Assembly (NCBI GenBank): GCA_913061275.1
Contig: CAJXSR010000012.1
Location: 1-64,000, forward strand
DNA from: an uncultured Paracoccaceae bacterium
GTDB taxonomy: Bacteria; Pseudomonadota; Alphaproteobacteria; Rhodobacterales; Rhodobacteraceae
DNA: 64,000 bases
Direction: 5' to 3'
The notes beneath the pieces were generated by a model. It ran no database searches. It was not told where the DNA came from and was given only the letters and a program-made list of their open reading frames with translations. Of this stretch, positions 37,845 to 46,101 are shown in pieces. The stretch's first letter is position 1; every line of letters starts with the position of its first letter. The position numbers were made by a program, and so were the translations under genes.

Positions 37845-39890
37845 ATGACCAATTCTGACGATCCGCTGGTAATTTTCACCCCCTCTGGCAAACGCGGTAA
37901 TTTTCCCGTTGGCACACCTGTCCTGACCGCCGCCCGTAAACTGGGTGTTGATCTGGATAGTGTTTGCGGTGGGCGTGGCATATGCTCAAAGTGTCAGGTG
38001 CAGCCGTCTTACGGTGAGTTCGCCAAGCACGGTGTCACTGTGGCCGATGATGCACTTTCAGTCTGGAATGCGGTTGAAGAGCGCTACAAATCTAAGCGCC
38101 ACATGCTAGACGGGCGTCGATTAGGTTGTCAGGCCAAAGTACAAGGCAATGTTGTGATTGATGTGCCACCCGAAAGTCAGGTACACAAGCAAGTTGTCCG
38201 CAAAAGGGCCGAGGCCCGCGACATCACCATGAACCCATCCACAAAACTGTTTTATGTCGAAGTGCAAGAACCCGATATGCACAACCCGTCAGGTGATCTG
38301 GAACGGCTGGTTACTGCCCTACGCCACGACTGGGATTTGCCAAAACTAGAGGTCGATTTTTCGGTTCTGCCTATCTTGCAACCCGCCTTGCGCAAAGGGG
38401 GGTGGAAAGTTACCTGTGCCGTTCATCTGGGCGATCACACAGTCAGCCCGCGCATCGTACATATTTGGCCGGGCTATTATGACGGGGCTATATACGGCAT
38501 GGCTGTTGATCTGGGATCAACCACCATTGCGGCCCACCTATGTGATCTGCGTTCGGGTGAAGTGGTCGCAAGCAACGGCATTATGAACCCGCAAATCCGC
38601 TTTGGCGAAGATTTGATGAGCCGTGTCAGTTATTCGATGATGAATGAGGGCGGTGCGCAAGAAATGACCAATGCCGTGCGTGACGGCATGAATGCACTGT
38701 TTATTCAAATCGCATCCGAGGCTGAAATTGACCCCACCATGATTATGGATGCGGTGTTTGTCTGTAACCCTGTAATGCACCATCTGTTTTTAGGCATTGA
38801 TCCGTTTGAGTTGGGACAGGCCCCGTTTGCGCTGGCCACATCAGATGCAATTTCCACCCGTTCGCAAAGCTTGAACCTAAACATTCACCCTGCCGCACGT
38901 GTCTACCTGCTTCCCTGTATCGCGGGCCATGTAGGGGCAGATGCCGCCGCAGTAGCCCTGTCTGAAGCCCCTGATAAATCCGAAGACTTGGTTTTACTGG
39001 TTGATGTTGGCACCAACGCGGAAATTATTTTGGGCTACAAAGAAAAAGTATTGGCCTGTTCATCCCCCACTGGCCCCGCTTTTGAAGGCGCGCAAATATC
39101 CTCTGGCCAACGTGCAGCCCCCGGTGCCATTGAACACGTTGAAATTGACCCCATCACCAAAGAACCCCGTTTCCTTGTGATCGGGTCTGACATTTGGTCA
39201 GATCAAGAAGGCTTTGCCCAAAGCATTCTGTCATCTGGGATCACGGGCATATGCGGCTCTGGCATCATTGAAATGGTCGCAGAAATGCGCATGGCTGGTA
39301 TTGTTGACGGGCCAGGCCTGATCGGTGGGCCAGATCAAACAGGTACGACGCGTTGCTTCCTGGATGGGCGCACCCATTCCTATATGGTTTATGATGGCAG
39401 TGCTGAAGGTGCCCCCAAAATCACCGTGACCAACCGCGACATTCGCGAAATCCAGATGGCAAAGGCAGCGCTTTATTCAGGTGCGCGTCTGTTAATGGAT
39501 AAGTTTGAGGTCGATACAGTTGACCGCATCGTACTTGCAGGCGCGTTTGGCGCCCATATCAGCCCCAAACACGCAATGGTTCTGGGCATGATCCCTGACT
39601 GCATACTGGAGAAAGTGACCTCTGCGGGCAACGCTGCAGGAACAGGTGCGCGTATTGCATTGCTTAACACCGATGCACGGGCCGAAATTGAAGAAACCGT
39701 GCGCAACATCCACAAAATCGAAACCGCGATAGAGCCGCGCTTCCAAGAACATTTCGTTAACGCATCCGCCATACCCAACAGCGCCGAAAAATTCCCAATA
39801 CTGGAAACCATCGTGACCCTACCAGATGTGAACTTCAACACTGGCGGCGATAAAGAAGGTGGCGGCAGAAGGCGCAGACGGCGGGGTTGA
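37845..39890 (+). CDS. RACo-like corrinoid activator (ASKHA/DUF4445, 2Fe-2S)
   Basis: A 681-residue protein. The N-terminal ferredoxin domain holds Cys41, Cys47, Cys50 and Cys95 (CGGRGICSKC, RRLGCQA). A linker and middle domain are followed by an ASKHA ATPase core (GMAVDLGSTTIAAHL; VLLVDVGTNAEIIL; IVLAGAFGAHI). RACo proteins reduce Co(II) corrinoid to Co(I) at the cost of ATP, reviving methyltransferase systems. It ends in an arginine tract (GGGRRRRRRG). Together with the MttB- and MtgA-like proteins it marks a corrinoid methyl-transfer system. Confidence 0.88.
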   Translation: MTNSDDPLVIFTPSGKRGNFPVGTPVLTAARKLGVDLDSVCGGRGICSKCQVQPSYGEFAKHGVTVADDALSVWNAVEERYKSKRHMLDGRRLGCQAKVQGNVVIDVPPESQVHKQVVRKRAEARDITMNPSTKLFYVEVQEPDMHNPSGDLERLVTALRHDWDLPKLEVDFSVLPILQPALRKGGWKVTCAVHLGDHTVSPRIVHIWPGYYDGAIYGMAVDLGSTTIAAHLCDLRSGEVVASNGIMNPQIRFGEDLMSRVSYSMMNEGGAQEMTNAVRDGMNALFIQIASEAEIDPTMIMDAVFVCNPVMHHLFLGIDPFELGQAPFALATSDAISTRSQSLNLNIHPAARVYLLPCIAGHVGADAAAVALSEAPDKSEDLVLLVDVGTNAEIILGYKEKVLACSSPTGPAFEGAQISSGQRAAPGAIEHVEIDPITKEPRFLVIGSDIWSDQEGFAQSILSSGITGICGSGIIEMVAEMRMAGIVDGPGLIGGPDQTGTTRCFLDGRTHSYMVYDGSAEGAPKITVTNRDIREIQMAKAALYSGARLLMDKFEVDTVDRIVLAGAFGAHISPKHAMVLGMIPDCILEKVTSAGNAAGTGARIALLNTDARAEIEETVRNIHKIETAIEPRFQEHFVNASAIPNSAEKFPILETIVTLPDVNFNTGGDKEGGGRRRRRRG

Positions 39891-40068
39891 GGACATTGAT
39901 TTGAATAGCGAAAAACGCGCTGCAAGGTTCGTATCTTTAATGTTAATGTCTGTTTTGGGCCCTAACCACCAAATGCCTATATAGAAATCCATGAAATACT
40001 TCTTGACCTAAAGTTACCTTAAGCATTTAGAATATATTCGGACGTGATATCTGGATGTTCTTATTCAT

Positions 40069-40129
40069 GCCCAAAACTTGGGCTAACACTGCGTATCTGT
40101 TTGGCCTCTTCGTTGTAACAACAGTTGTT
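40069..40129. promoter_or_regulatory. Two small palindromes before the NQO1-like gene
   Basis: GCCCAA-AAC-TTGGGC (40069-40083) and AACAAC-A-GTTGTT (40117-40129) lie in the 255-bp gap before the quinone-reductase-like gene; the second ends 16 bp before its ATG. They may be operators; the gap otherwise holds no gene. Confidence 0.35.
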
Positions 40130-40145
40130 TTTGTGGAATTTTCTT

Positions 40146-40742
40146 ATGCATGTATTGACTATACTCGATCATCCCAACCCCGCCTCGTTTAGCGCAGCTG
40201 TTGCCCAACAATTCATGGATGGTGCAAAAGCGGCTGGTCATTCGGTTGAGCTTGCAGATTTGAATGCTGAAGGTTTTAACCCACTTTGGTCGATGGCTGA
40301 CATTGAACGGGAGGGCGATGAAGCTGCACCGGCAGATGTGGTGAATGAACAAGAACGGATCGCGCGGGCAGACGCAATCTGTCTTGTATTTCCTCTGTTT
40401 TGGTGGGGTATGCCGTCCATGACCAAAGGGTGGGTTGATCGTGTGTGGACATGGGGATGGGCCTACGACCAGTTGGACGACCCTGAACAATCGCTTCAAC
40501 GATCTCGTACTGGCGTCCTTTTAATTCCAGCAGGAGCGCGTTCAGACGAAATGGAAAACGATGGCTATCTAGCCGCATTAGAAACGGCTTGGATCAAGGG
40601 AACATTTGGATATTTTGGGCTTTCCCCACGAAAGCTTGAGGTGCTTTATGGATCGACTGGTTCATTAAAGCGAAGACAAGCTCTATTAGAAAAAAGCTAT
40701 CAAGTTGGCCTAACATTAGCACCTCCCCAACGAACTAAATAG
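40146..40742 (+). CDS. NAD(P)H quinone reductase-like flavoprotein
   Basis: A 198-residue flavodoxin-fold protein like NQO1/KefF: TILDHPNPASFSAAVAQQF at the start and FPLFWWGMPSMTKGWVDRVWTWGWAY around the FMN/FAD site. It reduces quinones or other two-electron acceptors. The ATG at 40146 gives the conserved N-terminus. The 3' end overlaps a GNAT gene by 8 bp, convergently. Confidence 0.82.
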   Translation: MHVLTILDHPNPASFSAAVAQQFMDGAKAAGHSVELADLNAEGFNPLWSMADIEREGDEAAPADVVNEQERIARADAICLVFPLFWWGMPSMTKGWVDRVWTWGWAYDQLDDPEQSLQRSRTGVLLIPAGARSDEMENDGYLAALETAWIKGTFGYFGLSPRKLEVLYGSTGSLKRRQALLEKSYQVGLTLAPPQRTK

Positions 40743-41214
40743 GCAAGTCGATCCGCATATGTGGAAGCATCCGACCAGGAATCGAACTTGATTGCACGCG
40801 CCCGACCGTCGAAAAGCCGAGGTTGCGGTAAAATGTTTCCGCTTCGGGGTCAGCGTTGAGGTGCAGAGCCGTCAAACCTTTCTCACGCGCCGACATCTCC
40901 AGAGCAGTCCACAGCATTAGCCCAACACCACGCCTTTGCCAGTCGGGATGTATGAAAAGCGCGGCTAGCTTACCAAAATTACCTTCCGGATCAACTTGTA
41001 AGCACACGAATCCGCACGGGGTATTACATTCCGCGACCCAATAGTTGTGCATTTCCAATTGGGCTGGCGTGACACGTAATCTTTCAGCAGAAGCAGCCAT
41101 GAAAGCATCATCATAACCATTTGACCGCTTGGATATCATTGCCAACATTGTCAGAGCTTCGGCATCCTCTTTGTGTGCTTGTCGAATTTTGACGTCCACC
41201 GATAGACCTCCCAT
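40735..41214 (-). CDS. GNAT-family N-acetyltransferase
   Basis: A 159-residue GNAT protein with the acetyl-CoA loop ALFIHPDWQRRGVGLMLWTAL and the YRNLGFSTVGR motif near the C-terminus. The ATG at 41214 follows AGGA by 7 nt; a TTG six bases upstream is less likely. Substrate unknown. The gap to the tRNA gene (41215-41475) holds AT-rich hairpins but no convincing gene. Confidence 0.85.
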   Translation of the reverse strand: MGGLSVDVKIRQAHKEDAEALTMLAMISKRSNGYDDAFMAASAERLRVTPAQLEMHNYWVAECNTPCGFVCLQVDPEGNFGKLAALFIHPDWQRRGVGLMLWTALEMSAREKGLTALHLNADPEAETFYRNLGFSTVGRVQSSSIPGRMLPHMRIDLPI

Positions 41215-41438
41215 ATTCAATTCCTGTTCATTTGTATCATATCACAACAGATCTTGTACCGAAGCAAATGAGCGGCAGCAAAGTCCGCACAGCGGAAGGT
41301 AGGTTGAAAAATTGGCTGCACATAAGAGGGTCGAATTTTGCGAACCCTGTATGTAAAAGAATTTTTTACAACTTTCTAAATTGGTGAAAATACTAAAATA
41401 GTATGAAATAAATCCTACAGAAAATATTATTATGATAC

Positions 41439-41473
41439 AAAAAAACGCCCTGCCAAAGCAGAGCGTTTTTTTT
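41439..41473 (-). terminator. Terminator after tRNA-Leu
   Basis: On the minus strand, AAAACGC and GCGTTTT arms with an inner CTGC/GCAG pair (one mismatch between) form a hairpin ending in a long T-run, starting 2 nt after the tRNA 3' end. Confidence 0.85.
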
Positions 41474-41475
41474 GT

Positions 41476-41559
41476 TGGTACCCGAGGCCGGACTCGAACC
41501 GGCACGTCTCTCGACAGTAGATTTTGAATCTACCGCGTCTACCATTCCGCCACTCGGGC
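41476..41559 (-). tRNA. tRNA-Leu(CAA)
   Basis: An 84-nt class II tRNA with encoded CCA. The acceptor arms GCCCGAG and CTCGGGT (G1-U72 wobble) pair, the anticodon stem is GTAGA/TCTAC with loop TTCAAAA giving anticodon CAA, a long variable arm follows, and the T arm GCCGG-TTCGAGT-CCGGC is canonical. It reads UUG codons. Confidence 0.96.
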
Positions 41560-41674
41560 AGGTACATGTTGGGGCGTTTAAACGGCCCTGCGCTTAGCGT
41601 CAATCAAGAACTAACATCTGTGATAGGAAAAAGCTGGCCTTTAGCCAATTTACCCGTCTTTAAAAGCCCTCAGA

Positions 41675-42781
41675 CTAATTAGGGTTTTGGGATTTGCCTT
41701 TCCCAGACAGCAACCATTTTAATTCAATATGTTTGTAAGTCAGATGCGACACATAAAATACAACCGCTAGAATGATAAACACAAGTAGGTTATTCACCAT
41801 TTCGTTTCCAGATGTAAGATAGTGTACACCGTCCACCACAGATATAAGCGGCATTCCTGTAACTTTCTGAATAACGACTAATATATAATTCAAACAAAAC
41901 AAAATTGCAGCATGTGTCATATATATTGAATAGGATAGTTTACCAGTAAACCGAAAGGCAGGAAGCTTTAAGATATTGGAAAAGATACCCGCCTCAAAAG
42001 AAAAGGTTAATATAGTTATGGCAAATAAAATATTAACTGCGTAAATACGATATGCCATATCCGATTGCACAACATAGAATACGGATAACAGTAAGCCAAA
42101 TTCAACAAAACTACTAAGGGCCGCAGGCGGTTTATAGAAAGATATTTTTCTATATACACTATACGTAACGGCACCACCGAAGAAACAAATTAACCCAATA
42201 GATACTTGTGTAGTCAGTATTCTAAAGTCACTAAATAAACTTATAATCATGCCAAGAGTAATAATTAACCAAACAATATGTTTAAATTTACCACTGTAAA
42301 AAATAGTAAAAAACAAAACAATATATAGAAAAAATTCTACACTGATACTCCACGATGGGGCATTATATGACAGATTATGCATATATTGCGACCATGATTG
42401 TATCAGCAATATATTCGGAATTATTTCTTTTAATGCAAATGTTTCTGTGAATGGTTCATTGATGAAGGTTAGCCCCCAGAATTTAACAGAAAAAAGTCTA
42501 ACGCACTCAAAAAAGAAGAATACGCTAAACATAAATATATGAAGTGGATAGATCCGAAAAAACCGTGCTTTAAAATATGATTTAAAACTCAAGTTTTCTT
42601 TATATCCATAGCCATGCGCTAAAACAAAGCCACTTAATACAAAGAAGAATTGAACAAAAATTGAACTTCCCCTGAAAAAATCTAATTCAGTAAAACTTCC
42701 AATTAAATGTATATGAAATAAAACTACTGCGACAGCACATAACCCCCTAAAAGAATCCAGTACTACAAATCGTTTTTGCAT
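41675..42781 (-). CDS. Acyltransferase family 3 membrane protein
   Basis: A 368-residue protein with about ten hydrophobic segments. The opening FVVLDSFRGLCAVAVVLFH, with R and H of the catalytic region, and the FFVLSGFVLAHGYG motif are typical of acyltransferase 3 (OafA-type) enzymes that O-acetylate surface polysaccharides. Base composition is strikingly AT-rich (some 60-bp lines about 25 percent GC versus about 45 in neighbours), and the gene lies beside a tRNA gene, which suggests horizontal acquisition. Confidence 0.87.
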   Translation of the reverse strand: MQKRFVVLDSFRGLCAVAVVLFHIHLIGSFTELDFFRGSSIFVQFFFVLSGFVLAHGYGYKENLSFKSYFKARFFRIYPLHIFMFSVFFFFECVRLFSVKFWGLTFINEPFTETFALKEIIPNILLIQSWSQYMHNLSYNAPSWSISVEFFLYIVLFFTIFYSGKFKHIVWLIITLGMIISLFSDFRILTTQVSIGLICFFGGAVTYSVYRKISFYKPPAALSSFVEFGLLLSVFYVVQSDMAYRIYAVNILFAITILTFSFEAGIFSNILKLPAFRFTGKLSYSIYMTHAAILFCLNYILVVIQKVTGMPLISVVDGVHYLTSGNEMVNNLLVFIILAVVFYVSHLTYKHIELKWLLSGKGKSQNPN

Positions 42782-42848
42782 CTAATGCTTTCAAGCTTAT
42801 GGTAATCAGCCTTATTTGGCCCAATCACTACAGTTTTAACCGTATATT

Positions 42849-43694
42849 TTAATTCAAAGCCGCAAAGCTATCGCACTGATCCATCCGCCCGGATTTATAT
42901 CCACGTTTAAACCATTTTTGACGTTGCTTTGAAGTACCATGGGTAAATGTATGCGGCATGGGGCGGTTGCCTGCATTGCTTTGCAACGTGTCATCCCCGA
43001 TTTGCTTGGCCGCATTCATAGCCTCACGAATATCGCCACCTTCAATCACCCCCAGCTTATCCTCTGCATATCGCGCCCAAATCCCTGCATAACAATCTGC
43101 CTGCAACTCAATCATCACGGATACACGGTTACTATCTGCCTGGTTCATAGATTGACGCGCCTTATTGGCCTGCCCCAATGTGCCCAATTCGTTTTGCACA
43201 TGGTGTGCCACTTCGTGTGCTACAACATAAGCGGCAGCAAAATCACCCTTTGCCCCTAAACGGCGCGATAAAGTGGTGAAGAAATCCGTGTCCAAATAAA
43301 CCTTACGATCACCAGGGCAGAAAAACGGCCCCGTTGCACCCGACGCATTACCACAAGGTGACTGGGTCACACCTTTGTACAGCACCAGTGTTACAGGGCG
43401 ATATGTACCGCCCACCTGATCTTTAAACACTGCATCCCAAATTTGTTCGGTATAGCCCAAAGTCGCACTTACAAACGCTGCCTGCGTTTTATCTTCTTTG
43501 GTCAATTCAACCGAACCAGAAGATACAGAACTACCGCCACTGTTTGTCAGCAAAGAAGAAACATCCACATCAAAAAAGGCGCCAATAGCCAATACAAATA
43601 TTATACCGACAATTCCCAAACCACCGGTTTTGCCTTTCGACACCTTGCGTCTGTCTTCTATGTTACGGCTACCGCGCGCTTTACGCCATTTCAT
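42849..43694 (-). CDS. ypfJ: Neutral zinc metallopeptidase, YpfJ type
   Basis: A 281-residue membrane-anchored protein: a basic N-terminus, one transmembrane helix (about residues 25-42), and a metallopeptidase domain with YVVAHEVAHHVQNELG (HExxH zinc site) and the third-ligand region IELQADCYAGIWA. FCPGDRKVYLD precedes it. This family (DUF/zinc_peptidase) has no well-defined substrate. A hairpin (43702-43730) overlaps its leader next to the AGGGG site. Confidence 0.87.
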   Translation of the reverse strand: MKWRKARGSRNIEDRRKVSKGKTGGLGIVGIIFVLAIGAFFDVDVSSLLTNSGGSSVSSGSVELTKEDKTQAAFVSATLGYTEQIWDAVFKDQVGGTYRPVTLVLYKGVTQSPCGNASGATGPFFCPGDRKVYLDTDFFTTLSRRLGAKGDFAAAYVVAHEVAHHVQNELGTLGQANKARQSMNQADSNRVSVMIELQADCYAGIWARYAEDKLGVIEGGDIREAMNAAKQIGDDTLQSNAGNRPMPHTFTHGTSKQRQKWFKRGYKSGRMDQCDSFAALN

Positions 43695-43701
43695 GTGAAC
43701 C

Positions 43702-43730
43702 CCCTATTCGTTCTGAACCTATAAATAGGG
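43702..43730 (-). promoter_or_regulatory. Leader hairpin before ypfJ
   Basis: CCCTATT (43702-43708) and AATAGGG (43724-43730) pair perfectly across 15 nt, directly upstream of the ypfJ start; the 3' arm abuts the AGGGG site on the minus strand. Confidence 0.35.
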
Positions 43731-43816
43731 ATGCGGCACATTAGGTACAAGCCTTACTGTTGACTTGACGAAAAGCCCTGCGCGTGGTGCATAAGCGCAA
43801 ATCATAAGGCAACCTA

Positions 43817-44395
43817 ATGCTGCGTAAACTTTACGACTGGACATTTTCACTGGCTCAAACGCCCTATGCGCTTTACGCGCTTGCTTTTGTTGCTTTTGTG
43901 GAAAGCTCTTTTTTTGCTATCCCACCTGATGTTTTACTGATCCCGTTGGTAATTGCGGCCCCACACCGCGCATGGCTGATTGCAGGCGTTTGCACCATTG
44001 CAAGTGTATTAGGCGGTGGTTTAGGCTATTATATCGGGGCCGAACTTTTTGATGTAGCAGGTAAACCGTTGTTAGAGTTTTATGGCAAGTTAGATCAGTT
44101 TGACGCCTTTAAGGAACGCTTTAATGCTTATGGCCATTGGGCGGTATTAACCGCAGGCGTTACCCCGTTTCCCTATAAGGTCATTACCATTACATCAGGG
44201 GCCACAGGATTACCCTTTGCACAATTCATGATCTGGTCATTGATAGCACGCGCGTTACGCTTTTTTATCGTTGCCGCATTGTTGTGGAAATTTGGCGCAC
44301 CCATCAAAGACTTTATTGAAAAACGTCTTGGCCTTGTATTTACAGTATTCACTGTTGTCTTAATCGGAACCTTTTATTTGGTGAAATACCTATGA
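43817..44395 (+). CDS. DedA/YqaA-family membrane protein
   Basis: A 192-residue inner-membrane protein with the VTT pattern: FVESSFFAIPPDVLLIPLVIA, GGGLGYYIGAELF, and GVTPFPYKVITITSGATGLPF. YqaA/DedA proteins help move lipid carriers across the membrane. The stop overlaps dsbB by 4 bp (ATGA), so they are coupled. Confidence 0.88.
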   Translation: MLRKLYDWTFSLAQTPYALYALAFVAFVESSFFAIPPDVLLIPLVIAAPHRAWLIAGVCTIASVLGGGLGYYIGAELFDVAGKPLLEFYGKLDQFDAFKERFNAYGHWAVLTAGVTPFPYKVITITSGATGLPFAQFMIWSLIARALRFFIVAALLWKFGAPIKDFIEKRLGLVFTVFTVVLIGTFYLVKYL

Positions 44396-44850
44396 CCCGT
44401 AAAAACTTAATATTACTTGCCGCTTTAGGCTCTGTCGCCCTTTTAGGCGGTGCATATGCCTTTCAACATCTTGGCGGCATGGCCCCCTGCAAAATGTGCC
44501 TGTGGCAACGCTGGCCACATGCGGCAGCAATAGCAATCGGCATCATCGGCTTTATCACAGGCCGACGTGAACTGGCACTGGCAGGCTTTTTAGCAGCATT
44601 AACAACATCTGGCATTGGGGTTTATCATGCAGGCGTTGAACAAATGTGGTGGGAAGGCCCTACAACATGCACATCTGGCTCAATCAGCGGCTTAAGTACG
44701 GATGATTTACTTGCTCAGATACTAAACGCACCAGTCGTGCGGTGTGATGAAATAGCATGGTCACTATTTGGCATCAGCATGGCTGCCTGGAATGCAATTC
44801 TGTCATTCATATTCGCCCTGATATGGTTGAAAGCTTTCCGTACAAAATAA
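44392..44850 (+). CDS. dsbB: Disulfide bond formation protein DsbB
   Basis: A 152-residue four-helix membrane protein. The quinone-linked CxxC pair is Cys33/Cys36 in APCKMCLWQRWPH; the second periplasmic pair is in TTCTSG and VVRCDEIAW. It reoxidises DsbA using ubiquinone. DsbA is not in the window. Start codon overlaps the dedA stop. Confidence 0.9.
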   Translation: MTRKNLILLAALGSVALLGGAYAFQHLGGMAPCKMCLWQRWPHAAAIAIGIIGFITGRRELALAGFLAALTTSGIGVYHAGVEQMWWEGPTTCTSGSISGLSTDDLLAQILNAPVVRCDEIAWSLFGISMAAWNAILSFIFALIWLKAFRTK

Positions 44851-44900
44851 AGTCGCATCCACAGACCCCCAGTATAGGGGCCCAAATGTAGGGGAAGGAC

Positions 44901-44984
44901 GATGCTGCAATCATAGGGGGGGAGATTTGCAGCATCTGCGTCACCAAGGCCAGTCCTGGGGTGAGCAAGATTAATAATTAATCT
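44901..44984. other. Serial inverted repeats, candidate structured RNA
   Basis: Between dsbB and the HNH gene three perfect or near-perfect hairpins follow one another: GATGCTGCAA/TTGCAGCATC (44901-44910, 44927-44936, G-rich loop), TCACC/GGTGA (44941-44964, inner AGG/CCT), and AGATTAAT-A-ATTAATCT (44968-44984). Three TAGGGG runs lie at the upstream end. Strand is not settled. No known RNA family was recognised. Confidence 0.4.
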
Positions 44985-45047
44985 GTCCTGCTTTCAATAT
45001 ATGTCAGCGTTTTTTTATTTCCAGTAGCAAAATTTATATCGGCGGAA

Positions 45048-45632
45048 TTATGCCTCTAACTCTGCATCCCAGTACAAATAATCCATCCAGCTTTCGTGCA
45101 TATAGTTTGGTGGAAACTTGCGCCCTGCATTTAACAACTCTGACGGGCTGGGGGTGCGTGGCGGCTTATGTAGCTGCATACGCGCCTCTTTCACCAATTT
45201 AGATCCTTTGCGCAGATTGCACGGGCTGCAAGACGCTACAACATTTTGCCATGTGGTTTTACCACCGCGTGCACGTGGTATCACATGATCGAAAGTCATA
45301 TCCCCCGTCGACCCACAATACTGACAGGTAAATTCATCGCGCAAAAATAAATTGAACCGCGTAAAGGCCGTAGATTTTACAGGTTTGACATAGTCTTTTA
45401 ACACAATCACTGACGGAATATTTATTTCAACAGAAGGCGAATGCACAACTTGATCGTATTCCGCAATAATAGTGACCCGCTCACTGTAAACGGCTTTGAT
45501 CGCATCTTGCCAACTCCACAATGACAGTGGAAAATAGGATAAGGGTCTAAAATCAGCGTTTAATACAAGGGATGGATAATGACGTAGGCTGTTTGGGTTG
45601 CGCACAAAATTTTCAGAAAAATCAGTATTCAT
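45048..45632 (-). CDS. HNH endonuclease
   Basis: A 194-residue protein with a zinc-binding HNH domain: CQYCGS, then DHVIPRARGGKTTWQNVVASCSPCNLRKG. The N-terminal segment VLNADFRPLSYFPLSLWSWQDAIKAV is shared with many stand-alone bacterial HNH proteins of unknown DNA target. A hairpin precedes its start. No restriction-modification partner is adjacent. Confidence 0.88.
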   Translation of the reverse strand: MNTDFSENFVRNPNSLRHYPSLVLNADFRPLSYFPLSLWSWQDAIKAVYSERVTIIAEYDQVVHSPSVEINIPSVIVLKDYVKPVKSTAFTRFNLFLRDEFTCQYCGSTGDMTFDHVIPRARGGKTTWQNVVASCSPCNLRKGSKLVKEARMQLHKPPRTPSPSELLNAGRKFPPNYMHESWMDYLYWDAELEA

Positions 45633-45646
45633 AGTACAATATGGCC

Positions 45647-45680
45647 CCTGTTCTGTTTGCCGTTACTACACCAGAACAGG
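45647..45680 (-). promoter_or_regulatory. 9-bp leader hairpin before the HNH gene
   Basis: CCTGTTCTG (45647-45655) and CAGAACAGG (45672-45680) are perfect complements with a 16-nt loop; on the minus strand the 3' arm runs into the AGGGG site 12 nt before the start codon, so it may limit translation. Confidence 0.45.
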
Positions 45681-45775
45681 ACACCCCGCCCCAGCACTAA
45701 ATCCACTATATCGTGGGGTTTTATTCAAACAACCCCCTATATATCGAATATTTTGGTGGAAAAGCCGCGAAAATC

Positions 45776-46027
45776 TTAGCGAAGGTTTTCGATACTATGT
45801 TGACCAGTCACAATTCGCGGGATTGAATTTGAAGGTCTTTTTTCCAACGACGCAGGCATATTAAGTGGTGCTGGATGGCTATAATCGTAATAAACCCGTT
45901 GCCCTGACATAGGGTCAACAGGGTAGATCAACATCCCAATGCGCACCACGCTCACCACCAGCATCACAGAAGTGATGCTGGTTTTTGTGACCGACTTTAA
46001 AACTTCACGCAATAATGATTTGGCCAC
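45776..46027 (-). CDS. Small hypothetical membrane-associated protein
   Basis: An 83-residue protein with GTG start and GAGGA 7 nt upstream. It has one hydrophobic stretch (about residues 18-34, SITSVMLVVSVVRIGMLIY) and a proline-containing C-terminus. I do not recognise a family. The good ribosome binding site supports it; no other evidence does. Confidence 0.45.
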   Translation of the reverse strand: MAKSLLREVLKSVTKTSITSVMLVVSVVRIGMLIYPVDPMSGQRVYYDYSHPAPLNMPASLEKRPSNSIPRIVTGQHSIENLR

Positions 46028-46101
46028 AAAATTTCCTCACCCTGGCTGAGTAGATTACCCATATGGCTGGTTTTTATGGCGAAAATAGGACGGAAAATAA
46101 T

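Noticed and set aside
41352-41404. AT-rich hairpins TGTAAAA/TTTTACA and ATACTA/TAGTAT before the tRNA terminator
   Set aside because: Low-complexity AT sequence gives such pairing easily; no gene boundary depends on it.
41242-41505. An 87-codon reading frame on the minus strand across the tRNA-Leu gene
   Set aside because: It overlaps the tRNA and its terminator and has no family similarity or ribosome binding site.
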